Source of the DNA: Chrysogorgia sp. JL179-B06 | Lineage: Eukaryota; Cnidaria; Anthozoa; Scleralcyonacea; Chrysogorgiidae | NCBI GenBank assembly: GCA_035772405.1 | Contig: JAYKKM010000044.1 | Location: forward strand, 340,001 to 404,000 | DNA length: 64,000 nt | Direction of reading: 5' to 3' | Shown: one piece after another, positions 26,001 through 36,965 of the stretch | How the letters are laid out: every line of letters starts with the position of its first letter | Position numbering within the stretch: position 1 is the first letter of the stretch | Notes under the pieces: model-generated | Seen by the model: only the letters and a program-made list of their open reading frames with translations | Database searches by the model: none | Told to the model about the DNA's origin: nothing | Position numbers and translations under genes: made by a program

Positions 26001-28735
26001 CATGTGTAAAAGAGGAAGGCGAGGATCTGGAGTATTTCTTGAGACGTTGCAAGGCGGCTGCTCAAAATGTAACTCTGTGTTCGGAAAAAACAGAGGAGGT
26101 GCAAGATTGTGATCCAGGTATTTTTTATCATGTATAGAGATAAAGTAATGGTTCGATAGAATAAATAAGGAAGGATCTGGAGGGAAGGGGACGGATGCTA
26201 GGAAGGGAAGAGAAGACAATGGAAGGGAAGGCAAGAAAAGACAAGGTAAGGTATGGAGAGAAGGTAGGAAGGTAGCTAGGTAGGTAGGATGGACGAACGG
26301 TAGGAAGGGAAGGAAGAGAAGGGAAGGAAAGGGAGGGAAGGGAAGGAAAGGGAGGGAAGGAAAGGGAGGGGAAGGAAAGGAAGGGAGGGGAAGGAAAGGA
26401 AGGGAGGGGAAGGAAAGGAAGGGAGGGGAAGGAAAGGAAGGGAGGGAGGGGAAGGAAAGGAAGGGAGGGGAAGGAAGGGAAGGGAAGGGAAGGGAAGGGA
26501 AGGGAAGGGAAGGGAAGGGAAGGGAAGGGAAGGGAAGGGAAGGGAAGGGAAGGGAAGGAAAGGAAAGGAAAGGAAAGGAAAGGAAAGGAAAGGAAAGGAA
26601 AGGAAAGGAAAGGAAAGGAAAGGAAAGGAAAGGAAAGGAAAGGAAAGGAAAGGAAAGGAAAGGAAAGGAAAGGAAAGGAAAGGAAAGGAAAGGAAAGGAA
26701 AGGAAAGGAAAGGAAAGGAAAGGAAAGGAAAGGAAAGGAAAGGAAAGGAAAGGAAAGGAAAGGAAAGGAAAGGAAAGGAAAGGAAAGGAAAGGAAAGGAA
26801 AGGAAAGGAAAGGAAAGGAAGGGAAGGGAAGGAAAGGAAAGGAAGGGAAGGGAAGGGAAGGGAAAGGAAGGAAGGAAGGAAGGAAGGAAGGAAGGAAGGA
26901 AGGAAAGAAAGAAGGAAAGGATAGAAGGAATTAAGGAAGGAAGAATAGAAGGAAGGGAAGGAATTAAGGATAGAAGGAAGGAAATAAGGAAGGATGGAAG
27001 AATAGAAGGGAAGGAAGGTAGGTAGGGAAATGATGGCAGGTAGGAGGGAAGTTATTTAAAACTCTTTGTTGCCTTAAAAAAAACAGAGCCAAAAGAAAGT
27101 TCCGAAGAAAGTCAGTCGACTACCGTGGTTTTGGCATCGTTGGTTGGAGCTGGTGTATTAATCCTTATTATCGCAGCAATTATTATTTATGTCAGGTAAA
27201 GAATTTTGAACTAGATGGAGTACACAATACGAACTGAATAACTGATTGCGAGACTTGTAGGAGTTAGTAAACATGAAGCGTCTGTTCGCAGGTTACGTTA
27301 AGGGTCAGAAACAGAGAAAATAATATTGATACAACAAACAAATTATGAATATTATGAATATAAACAAATATTGTGCTGCTTATATAGTGTGGCGTGTAGA
27401 AAATACTCAGAAATTTTGTTATTATCAAGGTTATTTAACCTTGTTAACAATTATATATTATATTATATTTAAAATAATTGATAGAAATGTGTACATACTA
27501 CAGTGGGTTCATTTTTGAAATTTTATCAAAAATTAGGAGTTCTCATGACTTTCGAGGCAGCACTTCCCCTTGCGATACTAACTTCTAGTTATTATTATTA
27601 TACGTTACGTTACGTTACGTTACAAACTCAAACTCATTAATAGTTCATGAGGAAAACACAAAGGAAAATCATATTAGAGACGTTGTTTGGATATGTGATC
27701 TTAATTAGCATAACATTTAGACAACTTTCACCTCGATTTTCTCTTAAAATACTGATTTGTTTGAGATGTAATATCTTATTTCCAAACACCTCGAAGTGTG
27801 TTAAAAAACTCGGCGTGCGGCCTCGTTTCTCAACACACGTCTCGGTGTTTGGAAATCAGACAATAAACGGTTTTCGAGTGTACGATATATTACTTACATT
27901 ATATTATATTATATATAGGATATTACACGGTGGTGCGAAGATATGAATTTTATCTTCGAGTGGTGAAAACAATATTTTACGAATGAGCGTCGCGAATGAG
28001 TAAAATATTGTTTTTACCACGAGAAGATAAAATTCATATCTTCAAGCCACCTCAAGCAAAAGGTGGGAAAATGTTTAATCACGTGATCGATATCTTCACC
28101 AGTGAGGATATGGAAAATATGTCACTGGATATTTCTTAGTAAAACACTCCCATCTATATAATAAATTATTATATATTATTATTCACTGGTTGCGCACGCC
28201 TGTTAAGAGCAGGTTATATTTTTACGCGTGTATATAGTCAACGACTGCCACTTTCTTTTTAGACTCAAGAAAACAAACCGTGTGAATGTCAGTGGATGTC
28301 ATCTGATTCACGTTCAAGAGCGGGCAAGTCACATAGAAAGGTAAGAATTCATATAGTTTGAAAGCACAAGCTGGGTTAAGCCTATAGTGAACACGACAAG
28401 TAAAATCTTATCATATTTGCTCGTGCACACGGTTAAATAAAACTTGTCAAAATTTGCTCAAGTCGATATACTTGCTGAAACGCTGACTGTATGTCAGCTT
28501 TTCAACAGACTTGTCAAGGAAGAAATAATTTCGTTCTTCGCTTCTTCGTCGCTCGGTCTATACGAAAAGTTCAGGCGGCAAAATCTAAAATTGTTATTTT
28601 GTATTTAGAGTCTATTGAAGTCCATTACTGATGATATTTTTCAATTTATATTCCTCTTACAGAAACCAGGTTCATGAAAAGAAGATACTTGGTACGAACT
28701 GCATAGGAATGACAATGATAAAGAATAGTGTGTAA
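14025..28735 (+). CDS. Giant DSL-array transmembrane protein (Notch-ligand-like), complete six-exon model
   Basis: Proposed exons: 14025-14105, 20809-21033, 21674-26117, 27087-27195, 28263-28340 and 28663-28735. All phases agree and give about 1669 residues. Exon 1 has a signal-peptide-like start (MEFRSP... then IILVLIWITIQ) and a strong donor CAG|gtaaga. Exon 2 resembles the MNNL/C2-like start of Delta/Jagged ligands (GSGVFKVEIYAY, then a short Cys-containing strand region). Exon 3 has a DSL-like module with GHYIC...SWYGSNC, about three diverged units, 31 near-identical 30-residue units (about residues 289-1218), then about nine diverged units and a Cys-rich end. Exon 4 has a TM helix (ASLVGAGVLILIIAAIIIYV). 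The tail is about 50 residues and lacks NPxY. Notch-ligand kinship is read from motifs; EGF repeats typical of Delta/Jagged are absent. Joining of exon 1 across a 6.7-kb intron is the least certain part. Confidence 0.72.
14397..14453. repeat. 57-bp perfect palindrome
   Basis: The left arm ttcaacggcacaggaaatct... (14397-14424) is exactly the reverse complement of 14426-14453, leaving one central base. It would form a 28-bp hairpin. It sits 44 bp after a (caaat)n motif and beside no recognisable TIR. Confidence 0.93.
17336..17462. repeat. AT-rich tandem repeat (TAATTATAATTTT)
   Basis: Several head-to-tail copies of a 13-14-bp AT-only unit, grading into ttatattttaattt and cgttataattttt variants. 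Confidence 0.85.
17894..18373. repeat. Foldback MITE
   Basis: The left end aaagtgcccctaacctcaaaa is matched inverted at the right end (ttttgaggttatgggtacttt). Inner arms around gatatatcagtttgtttgatatgcaaat also pair. The loop lies near 18120. Confidence 0.8.
18533..19082. repeat. tRNA-related inverted SINE pair
   Basis: Two copies of one unit face each other. Each carries a tRNA 5'-half-like stretch (gcttccgTAGCTCAGTGGtcagagcactg, clearest at 18941-18970) and the flank cgagtgttgg(g/a)ata.atacattttaa. A 3' scrap of the same unit recurs at about 61499-61610. No B box is intact, so it is not a tRNA gene. Confidence 0.6.
19454..20242 (+). mobile_element. 3' end of a CR1/L2-like LINE (reverse transcriptase C-terminus)
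   Basis: The open frame encodes the region after the RT palm: KYLGYTL, then a thumb-like stretch with LYKTIVRSQLAYCSQVW, ENVQRRATRYIL and YKDRLLKTGLLPL. It ends with a stop near 20240 followed by a T-rich run. The endonuclease and the RT catalytic core are missing, so it is a 5'-truncated copy. It lies in the sense direction in intron 1 of the DSL-array gene. Confidence 0.8.
20265..20548. repeat. Foldback element built on GGTCCGTACTGG
   Basis: The right part (about 20427-20534) is a near-perfect hairpin: ggtccgtactggaaaaatat...agaagcggcc pairs with ggccgcttctgag...atatttttccagtacggacc. More ggtccgta words lie at 20265-20345. Confidence 0.8.
21384..21660 (+). mobile_element. Small Penelope-like/retroelement scrap in intron 2 of the DSL-array gene
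   Basis: The phrase ctgatgaagggctccgctcgaaacgtcag resembles a linker seen beside GIY-YIG modules of retroelements in marine invertebrates (recalled, not searched). No domain is left. Low confidence. Confidence 0.3.
22231..25050 (+). repeat. Coding satellite: 31 tandem 90-bp DSL-like units
   Basis: Unit boundaries recur every 90 nt from 22231 to 25021 without a single indel. Each unit encodes (S/T)TFCNN(S/N)EITYNC, SGDGKRIC and LDNWF(G/D)KNC: four Cys in 30 residues, like the second half of a DSL domain. Variation is confined to a few sites: G/D in WF(G/D)K, S/T before TFC, S/N/D after NN, I/M, R/I. GK and DK units are intermixed. Up to three potential N-glycosylation sites fall in each unit, though the NC(S/T) type is often poorly used. 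Confidence 0.95.
26118..27086 (+). repeat. Polypurine GGAAA/GGAAG minisatellite intron
   Basis: Intron between the array exon (ends GATCCAG|gtattt) and the TM exon (starts acag|AGCC). From about 26155 to 27050 it is G/A only in long runs, mostly GGAAA pentamers. Its first 100 bp closely match the polypurine intron of the paralogue (3316-3420). Unlike there, the frame closes at once (GIFYHV then stop), so retention would give a soluble ectodomain. Confidence 0.9.
27915..28150. repeat. Foldback repeat, copy 1 (second copy at 47585-47800)
   Basis: gcgaagatatgaattttatctt pairs with aagataaaattcatatcttc. The adjoining gatatcttcaccagtgaggatatggaaaatatg block is shared, in opposite orientation, with 47585-47800 inside the cathepsin A gene. 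It lies in the fourth intron of the DSL-array gene. Confidence 0.75.
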
Positions 28736-29690
28736 GATAAAGGGCCGGGCTGTTTATATAGAGCCGAGAGCCAGCCTGCATGTATTAAGCATTTAAGCAC
28801 GATGGGTTTTGCCTCGCAAAAACATCAAAACAACCTATGAGGGTTGGTAGACATGAGACATTTTCTAGAATTTCAGGGGGGCAGCAGCCCCCAGCGTAAG
28901 TAGCGCTATGATTATACTAAAAAGCATTGTCCCAAAGACGCAGCTGTACATTAACTCTATATGATAAAACGCCGACCCCCTTTTAGCCTTCTGCACCCTT
29001 GAAACATTCATCTCAGTAATCGGGCAAGCCTTCTAACTATGCAGTGAGATCTTCCTTATCAGGCTGGCTCGCCTCCAATATAAATATCCCCTTGTATAGA
29101 TAGCACTGATTGGATAGATACTGTAGATACCATATTCTGTATATATTGTAGACTATTTATTATACTAGAAATAATCATGGATTAGAGTGTGCTGCCTATA
29201 GTTCACCTGACATGGTATGGTAAGCAACACAGGACAAACGTCCCGTAAAAATTCCAAATCACAATTCAACGACATGTTGTGTACCATATTTTGTTGATGT
29301 TGTAAAATATTCATTATACTAGAAATTACAATTGTAAGTGAATGGTGCGAAATTAGTGTGCTTAAGAGATTTGTTAATCGAAAAATTTGTAAATTTAAGT
29401 TGTTTTTTCGTATTGACCTAAAAATCACTTGCTTGCTCATTGTGGGGTTGAATTAGTTGATATACAGATATTTCTATCGCAGGCTCCGAAAAACCACTGC
29501 TGGCGTCGAACTTGTATCACGAGAAATATGAAAGCGCGCGAGTGTCTGAGTTCATGGTATATAATTGTTAAATATAAACATAAGGGAAACCACTTCTGTC
29601 AAAATAGCGATGTTTGAATGTCTATAAAAGCACTTTCCCTATACCGTGATTAAAAAATAGGTACGCAATACGTACATGTAACTACCGCTA
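28736..29690. other. 3' flank of the DSL-array gene; no further gene seen
   Basis: The stop codon at 28733-28735 is followed by AT-rich sequence. No exon-like stretch was recognised on either strand. Two similar tactagaaataatcatgg/ttatactagaaattacaatt segments are near 29160 and 29310. Confidence 0.4.
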
Positions 29691-29692
29691 TT

Positions 29693-30966
29693 AACTCTTT
29701 CCTGACAGGCTGAAAAACATCCAAAATTGAACCACCTCTTTGTCCTATTGATATCTCTTGAAATAACCATAACTGTTGCGAAAGCTATACATTTTCTGAA
29801 AGCCCAATAAACCGGCTTTTACTTGTGCTTTTAAATTTCCCGAACAAAGTACATTATGTTAATTTAACTTAGCATTAATTATCATAAATCAGGTTGAAAA
29901 TTTTACATTTTTCTAGAAAAGGCCATCTTGCACGCCCGCGTAGCATCTTGAAAACTCAAAATGCCACCAATCGCAGAGTTGTTTATGAAATCAAATCAAA
30001 CTTGGCCGGTGAGTGGATCTCGTGTTCCTGGCGCTTGTCGAATTTCAATTTTTAATCTTGCGTTACCGTGTGCCGTGTTTTTCGATTGACGACTTCCGGG
30101 GTTTCTACGACCCATTTTGACTGGGCCGGTAAGGAAATGCGTGAAAAGTACACAGACACAAAGAAATTGATAGTTATTATAAATCATTTTATAAATATAT
30201 TGCTAATTTGAACATGGCACATACTATATATACATTTTTATACCGGCTGTTTACCAAATATAGCATGATCATAAACATGCCCCCAAGTTTCATTTGAAGT
30301 TGGTTATACGAAGCCTGGATAGCTTATCCGGTGCATACGTCCCCGGAATACAACTATTAAATATTACCCCATCGAGAGAAGTCACACTCATATACGTTAT
30401 TGTTGATTTCAGCTCACTTTTCAACGCTCCGTTCGGATCAAATTCGTTGCCAAATTTCAAATTAACGTTTCTAAATTCAGAAATTGTTTACGAACAACGC
30501 GATCACCTCTCGAATAGCTAGCGATCTTGTCGACATCTCACGATAGCTGTCGAGTTGACGTAGGTGAGGTCCAAGACACTCAAGCAAGATCACGCCGACA
30601 TAGTGGCTTCCGCTGACAGCTCAGCGGTAGACACAAAAACCAATAGCACCTAATTAAACTGGGAAGTTAAACCTGATGAAACTACTATGTGGCTGGCCGA
30701 GTTTCCGCGGAAGGTGCCGTGGTTCAATTGAAAAAGAAAGACATTTACAAAAATCGAGTTTCAGACTTATATATACACATGAGGTGATGGCTAATTTATA
30801 TTAACATAATGTGTCTTGTTCGGGAAATTTAAAAGCATTGGTAAAATCCGGTTGGGCTTTCAGAAAATGTATAGCTTTCGCAACAGTTATGGTTATTTCC
30901 AGAGATATCAATAGAACAAAGAGGTGGTTCAATTTTGAACGTTTTTCAGCCAGACAGGAAAGACTG
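29693..30966. mobile_element. Non-autonomous DNA transposon with about 170-bp terminal inverted repeats
   Basis: The left arm (29693-29865: ctttcctgacaggctgaaaa...ttgaaccacctctttg...ttcccgaacaa) recurs inverted at about 30797-30966. The 0.9-kb interior contains no transposase frame. Confidence 0.75.
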
Positions 30967-31108
30967 AATGGAAAAGAATACCAGTTTAAAACTTTAGCGA
31001 GAGAGACAGAACCTTCATCAAGATACAGGATTCACTTCATGTTATATTGCAATTGACTCGTCAATTAGAAAAAGAAAAATATCTGGAAAATTTTGCCTAG
31101 AAATCGAA

Positions 31109-34100
31109 TTAATAAAAATCAGAATTTGTAAAACTATCTCCTATTATCCCACTATCGCGTTTCTCTTTTTGCCATGAATCCTTAGGCACAGAAATTCTTG
31201 AATACGTATTATCTGCGCTTTGAGTCTCCCGTAGTTGCTTATGACTTGGTAAAATGTCATCGCTAGAGTTCTGTTTGCAACGATTCGGTCGTCCCGCCTT
31301 TCGTTTACTTTTCCGTTTCCGTTCTTTCGTTTTCTCCGTTACATTCGAATGCATCTCTACATCGAGGAAACCGCTGTAAAAAAAGAAATCTTCGCCGAAT
31401 GTGATACTGTGGCGGAATCGCGTCTGGTCTTGTAATTTAACGAAAGGTAATTGCTCCTTGTTGTTTTTCAACAGTAATAAGTTACCCTCGCTGGCCGCTT
31501 TTGTCCGAGAAAAACTGACACTCTTTCGTGACTTTGTTTTCAAACAGCTATCTGATATGCCAGATAAGGGAACCTCCATTGGAAGCACAGTCGTCGCTTA
31601 TCGCAGGAGTCGAGTGTGTCGGTTGACCTGGAGTCTTTCGTTGAAGTTGTTCTTTCCGTAGGGTATGTTCTAGGTTTTGTATTTGATTTGTGGCCTGGCC
31701 GAGTCGAGATTTGGTCGCTTCTAGTTGGCTGGTTAGTTGCCGCACAAGACTGTTTCTGTCTTCCATTTGTTCTTCTAGATGTTGCACATAAGCCTGCGAA
31801 GGAAAACGCTTTGTTGAAGGAAAACGCTTTGTTGGAGGAATAGTAATATTGGTATAGCAAATTCGCTCAGATACTGTACGTGCAATATGTATATTTGAAG
31901 ATTTTCATCCCTACATACAGGTTACTATAGTCTTAGCTATATTAGCTAGAGTTGGGCGGTATGGGAATTTCAATACCGCTATTTGCTATTCGAAAAAAGT
32001 CGCGGCATATACCGTTTCAATTTTTTAGCACTAAATGTGTGAGATCTACAGTAAGTACAGTTGACACCCAATAACCCAAACATTCAACGAAAAATTGAAA
32101 AAGTTCGAGTAATCGGGAGTTTGTTTTATTAAATGAATGATCTAAAATTAGATGGATAAATCAGTGTTTCACTTTTATTACATATTTCAACTCCATATTC
32201 AAAAGCCTGGTCTTCATATATGATTGCTACATTTGAGTACGATCGCCACGATTGCTCAAAAGTAAAAAATGAACTCAGCGATCGCAACGATCAAACGGAA
32301 ACCACAATCGCAATTGTCACGATCGCCGAGACAGAACATTATCTATCTTAGCGATCGTTTAAAAGTTATAATCTAATCTATATATTATTTTGCGCGCACA
32401 CACATTGTGTTTGTTTCTCATTTGTCAACTTTTCTTGCAGTTTAAATAAAAAGACCGGTTTATCTTACGGTATACTGTAACAACTGTATACATATATAAC
32501 AACTGTATACCGGTATAGCGTCAGAACCAATACCGCCATACCGGTATCAACAAAATATTGTGAATAACTAAAAATACCAGTATACCACCCAACTTTAAGC
32601 TATATGACAGTTATGCCACTAGTCAGTTATTTACTGACAGTTACACCATTAGTCATAGTCTAGTGGTGGGCAACCCCGCCCCTGCCCCCCAGCAGCCCTG
32701 CATATTCAAAATGTACCATACCCTGCTCTCTTCAAGGCTGTCAAATGGGCCAGGTGGATCATGGAGGCAAAAGAACTCTTGAGTGATACGACTACAATGG
32801 ATAGAGAATTACTGTTGTGTATACCTGTGATGCTAATATGGCAATGAAAAAAGTGCTAGCAGAGGCGTAGGAACCAGGGGGGATGAGCCTCCCCAAAAAT
32901 CAGGACAAGCATTGCTAACTTTAATGTTTTTTCCCAATTGTATTAGTACGACTATAGAGGCTAGGAGAGAAGCTACTTAAGGTAAATTCTAAATAGATGT
33001 AGCCTGAAGTGTTAGCCAACCCCTAAACCCTTGCTGCGCGAGTGTTACATTGGTTCCTAGACCCTTCTGTCAGTACTACAGTGTAGGTGCAAAAAATGGC
33101 GTCACCTGGTAAGAGGCTGCAGTAGGTAAGCTTGGATTCATTTGAACTATGCTCGCTGTAGAATTAGATAAAAAAGTTTGCTCAAATTACTGCAAATTGT
33201 CTTTCCAAGCTTCTAGATTTCAAAATTTTCCGGGCGATGACCCACGGACCATACAAATGCTGTCACTGATTACCTCCGTGTCGACATCAGCCCCCCAACA
33301 TTAAATCCGTTCCTACACCTCTGAGTGCTAGCAATTTCATTTTGAATTATCAAACTTGTTGTTTCATACCAAATGCACATCTCTCTGTGTTGAATAATTG
33401 TCGTAATGTACTTCTGCAGGCCTTGCTCTCGTCGGGCAATGAATTCTAAAATAGAACACATTTTGAAAATGTGTATTGAATGAATGTGTACAGGACTGCA
33501 AGCATGTCTATGTCTTCTATTGAGTTGTAAATAAATTGTTGTTGCTGGAAGTCTTTCATGATAAAGAACAGAAAACCCTAAAATATTTAGAATATCAATT
33601 TTCCATAAGTTTAAACTTGATGGAAACTACTCTCAGAGAACAGGAAATGCTATTTCAGAGACCGCAACACCCCTTAGAAAGCACCCCCCCCCCATTAGGC
33701 CCTGTTTACATAGAGGTAGGGTTACCCTCCCACTGTTCGTTGTCATTGGTGGCTCAACCTGTATAATGGAGTTTTACTTGAACCTGAAATATAACCCGTC
33801 TACCTGATGCGTTTACTGTACATGGGTAAAGTAAACAAAAAGGTAGCCCTGGGTTACCCTAGGACACATGTAAACGAAACCCTGAAAGACAATGGACTAT
33901 GGTAACCCCTCTGTTAGGGATGTATAAGGGGCCTTCTTCCCCTGCTACAGGCCTGTTGTGTATAACTGTGTCTCTGTTTACATTGGTTTCTATTGTATAT
34001 CCACATAAGTCTATATAAATCTGTGTAATCTATGAAACAAATCCCTCAGCAAACATATTTACCAGGATTAAAGTTGCCACCAAATCTTCTCTTTGGTGGA

Positions 34101-35019
34101 AGCTTGAGTGTTAGTTGTGGAAACGCAGACATTAACTAAACATTTTGCCAACAAAAAATCAATGTAAGACTCGACCACAGAAATTGCGAGTCAATCATTG
34201 ACCTATTAAATTTGGGTACGCAAGTTTTTGAAATGATTCACACCTTTCCGTTTAACCTCTCAAAGTCTGAATACCTCCTGAAGATGAACCAACTCCTTTC
34301 TTGTTTCTGTACATGGAGTTTGTACACCTTGAAAAAATATGCATAATATTATTAAATATACGACTTTCATGCAGATGGACAATATTTGCAAAGCAATGCT
34401 AATACTAATATTGTGTTTGTGTGATACGCGAATATCTTCCCCTGACATTTGATAAAGAACTTTCAGTTTTGTTCTGTTTAAGATTTCAGTTGGTTAGGAC
34501 AAGCACTGCGATAATTATATATATTTAATAAAGCTAGTATTAAAATGGCTGCCTAAACAATTCGGCGAACTTCAAACGCCAGTTATAACGTCAATGGCTT
34601 TTGCAAATGGTCTTTTAGTTCACAAATTACGTGTTTAAAATTAAATAGCGCACAAACCGCAGTTGTTTTGTAGCAGTCTAGTCACATGAAATCACACGAA
34701 ACAACCAAATGAACCATCAACACGACAAGATTAATATACAAACCATAGTTAATTTAAGCCAATGAATAAACGAATCACAAAAATCCGAGTCCCAAAGACA
34801 AACAAGAATTAACGAGTACAAAGTACAAACCGTAAACCGTTCGCGTGGTTCGACAATTTCATGGCCAACGATCGGCACGGTGTAATCGTCTGGACCTCTG
34901 GAACTACAGTCGACTCCTTGTCCCTCCATTGTGCTTAATAGCTTTGAATCTCGAATCTGCTCGTAGAACTGAGAATAATGAGAAAGGTGTGCGTAGATCA
35001 AATGGCATTCCGGATCCAT
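31109..35019 (-). CDS. SNX16: Sorting nexin 16 orthologue (PX domain plus coiled coil)
   Basis: Six exons on the minus strand, all GT-AG with matching phase: 35019-34831, 34327-34244, 34135-34063, 33445-33370, 32791-32722, and a last exon from 31793. The start ATG follows an in-frame TAA. The PX domain runs across exons 1-5: [31 protein letters not shown] (phosphoinositide-binding RRY), LKLPPKRRF, then [11 protein letters not shown]. The linker [13 protein letters not shown] is a hallmark of SNX16. The last exon encodes a coiled coil ([10 protein letters not shown]...). In that frame it stops at 31548, giving about 245 residues. Another minus-strand frame then stays open to 31109, which suggests a frameshift near 31570. 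SNX16 binds PI3P on endosomes and acts in endosomal traffic (family knowledge). Confidence 0.88.
31948..32597. mobile_element. MITE with GTTGGGCGGTAT-type ends (hAT-like, tentative)
   Basis: The left end agagttgggcggtatggg and right end ...taccacccaacttta are imperfect inverted repeats; ...accggtat... words repeat inside. It lies in the last intron of the SNX16 gene. Superfamily is guessed from the terminal sequence only. Confidence 0.5.
32870..33320. repeat. Dispersed repeat, copy 1 (copy 2 within 60150-60580)
   Basis: The block with gaggctaggagagaagctacttaag, tgaagtgttagccaacccctaaaccctt and aatggcgtcacctggtaagag is shared, same order and strand, with about 60175-60580. It lies in an SNX16 intron. 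Confidence 0.75.
33690..33890. repeat. Short MITE-like element
   Basis: The left end ggccctgtttacatagaggtagggttacc is imperfectly inverted at the right (ggttaccctaggacacatgtaaacgaaacc). It lies in an SNX16 intron (between 33445 and 34063). Confidence 0.5.
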
Positions 35020-35261
35020 TTACGGGAAAGAAATTACAAAAGATTTGAGGAAAATTGCTTATGAATAAAGTAATGCACTAATTACTTTCAAATTTTGCAA
35101 CACGAACCTTCCGGTTTCAAAATTGCTCGGTTCCTGTTCGGAAAATGTCGGAATTTTGTGTCTTTTTAATTTTCATGTTATACGTTTCAATTTTATGTCT
35201 TTTAACTGAAATGGAAAGAGCAGGCAAACATGTCATTGTGAATGAGAGACAGGGACTTTAT

Positions 35262-35600
35262 ACCATACATAATTATTCCATATATGGAAGAGCACATACA
35301 ATTGCCCTAAGGTGAATATATGTTGCCCTGACAAGCAAATACATACCCCAAAACAACAAAGATCCAACCCCCCACTTAACAACTTTTCTAACCCTAGCCC
35401 CCTCCAACCAAAGGGTTGTGGGATTAGAAACTGACTGTTAGACTCATGCGCTCAGTAACATGTTCATACAGTGGGCTGGAACGAGGACAATGTATTTGCT
35501 CGTCAGGGCAACAGATATGCTCGTCGGTGCAATGTATGTGCTCTTCATGTGGAACCTCCCACCTTCCATATATGGAATACATATTACGTATGGTAAGTTC
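35262..35600. repeat. Foldback element
   Basis: attccatatatggaagagcacatac (left, near 35276) pairs with gtatgtgctcttcatg...ccttccatatatggaat (right, to about 35580). An inner pair around gttgccctgacaagcaaata is also inverted. Lies 5' of SNX16. Confidence 0.7.
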
Positions 35601-36399
35601 ATGTGGAATGAGATGTGATGACTGCTGTCATATGTTAACTTCTCCTAATAATATTACTAGTTAACAAAGCATTGAGGTAATGAGAATAAAGGAATTGATC
35701 ACCAAAGGTAAACCGACATGTTTTTGAAACAACTTCTCCCAACCCAACTAGTACAAATACTGGTATAACAAAATTAAATGTTTGCAGACCAGTTACTGCA
35801 GCTCAATTCACCTAAGATAAAAAGAAGACAAGAAAAGAGCACATTTTTATATGCAAATGCAGGATGCCAGTGCTGCAAATAGCGGCCGGTCAATGATCAA
35901 TATCTTATATCGATATTTTACCTGATCGATATTTTATCTTTCCTTTTTATTTTTGTTTTCAATGATCATCTTGAGTCTTGACCGGTCAAATATTTTTTAC
36001 ACTCAGCTTTTAACCTGCGAAATTCCACAGTAAGGACAGTTCATCAAGTATAATGAAACCAGTGGCTAGCACCAGTCTCTTTATAATGTTGCCAAACGTT
36101 CCAGTTTAATAGATATTGAAGAAACAAACTGAACAGCAAAATGAATGACCGGCAGGATTTGCCGTTTGACCGCCAGAATTAGATTTCTTTTGATTATCAT
36201 GACCCAGTGGATTACAAACACTTATCTGCTGCCAGTGCTAGGATGCACTATTTCCCCCATGGACATTGATTATGATCAGACATAATATTTATAATTGTTT
36301 GTACTATTTATTAATTGTTTCTATGCAAGGTTCGTTGTACCTGTCAGAATGACCAGCACAAATGAATTTGTAACGACATACAAAAATTTGTACCTGTCA

Positions 36400-36680
36400 C
36401 GGTACAACTTAGTGTAACATCTCAAAACTAAGCGTAATGTCTCTAAACCTTGTGTAACGTCCCAAACTTAGCGCACAAAGCTTAATGTCTCCAAACTTAG
36501 CGCAATGTTTTAAAACTTAGCGTAACATCTCATAACATAACACAATATCACCAAACTTAGCGTAACGTCTCATAACTTAGCGCAACATGTCTCCAAAGCT
36601 TAATGTCTCCAAACTTAGCATATAATCAGGTCTCCAAACTTAGCACAATGTCTCAAAACTTGGCGCAATGTCTTTCATTG
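36400..36680. repeat. Degenerate tandem repeat (about 20-24 bp, CTTAGCGTAATGTCTCAAAA)
   Basis: About a dozen imperfect copies of a unit reading aacttagcgcaatgtctc are arranged head to tail. It lies downstream of the stop codon of the minus-strand LRRC8-like gene. Confidence 0.85.
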
Positions 36681-36965
36681 AGATACAAGGTACAACACAA
36701 AATCTAAAGCAAAGTCCATTCAACACAAAAATGTCAACTTTCACAAAAAGTTGAGTTAATCTAAGATGAGCATCGGACAAAATGACAGACAGAATTAATA
36801 TTGTAACTGTCAAATATCTGACAATGTCCGTGACCGGCCGCTAATATCCAGGCTTGTTTCTATGAAAAACAATTCCTTCCTCCAACAAGTTATGCTGGCA
36901 AAACAAATTATACAAATTATACATATTAATTAGCCAGTCTGTTTCCCTACGTGTTAAACTAAAAC

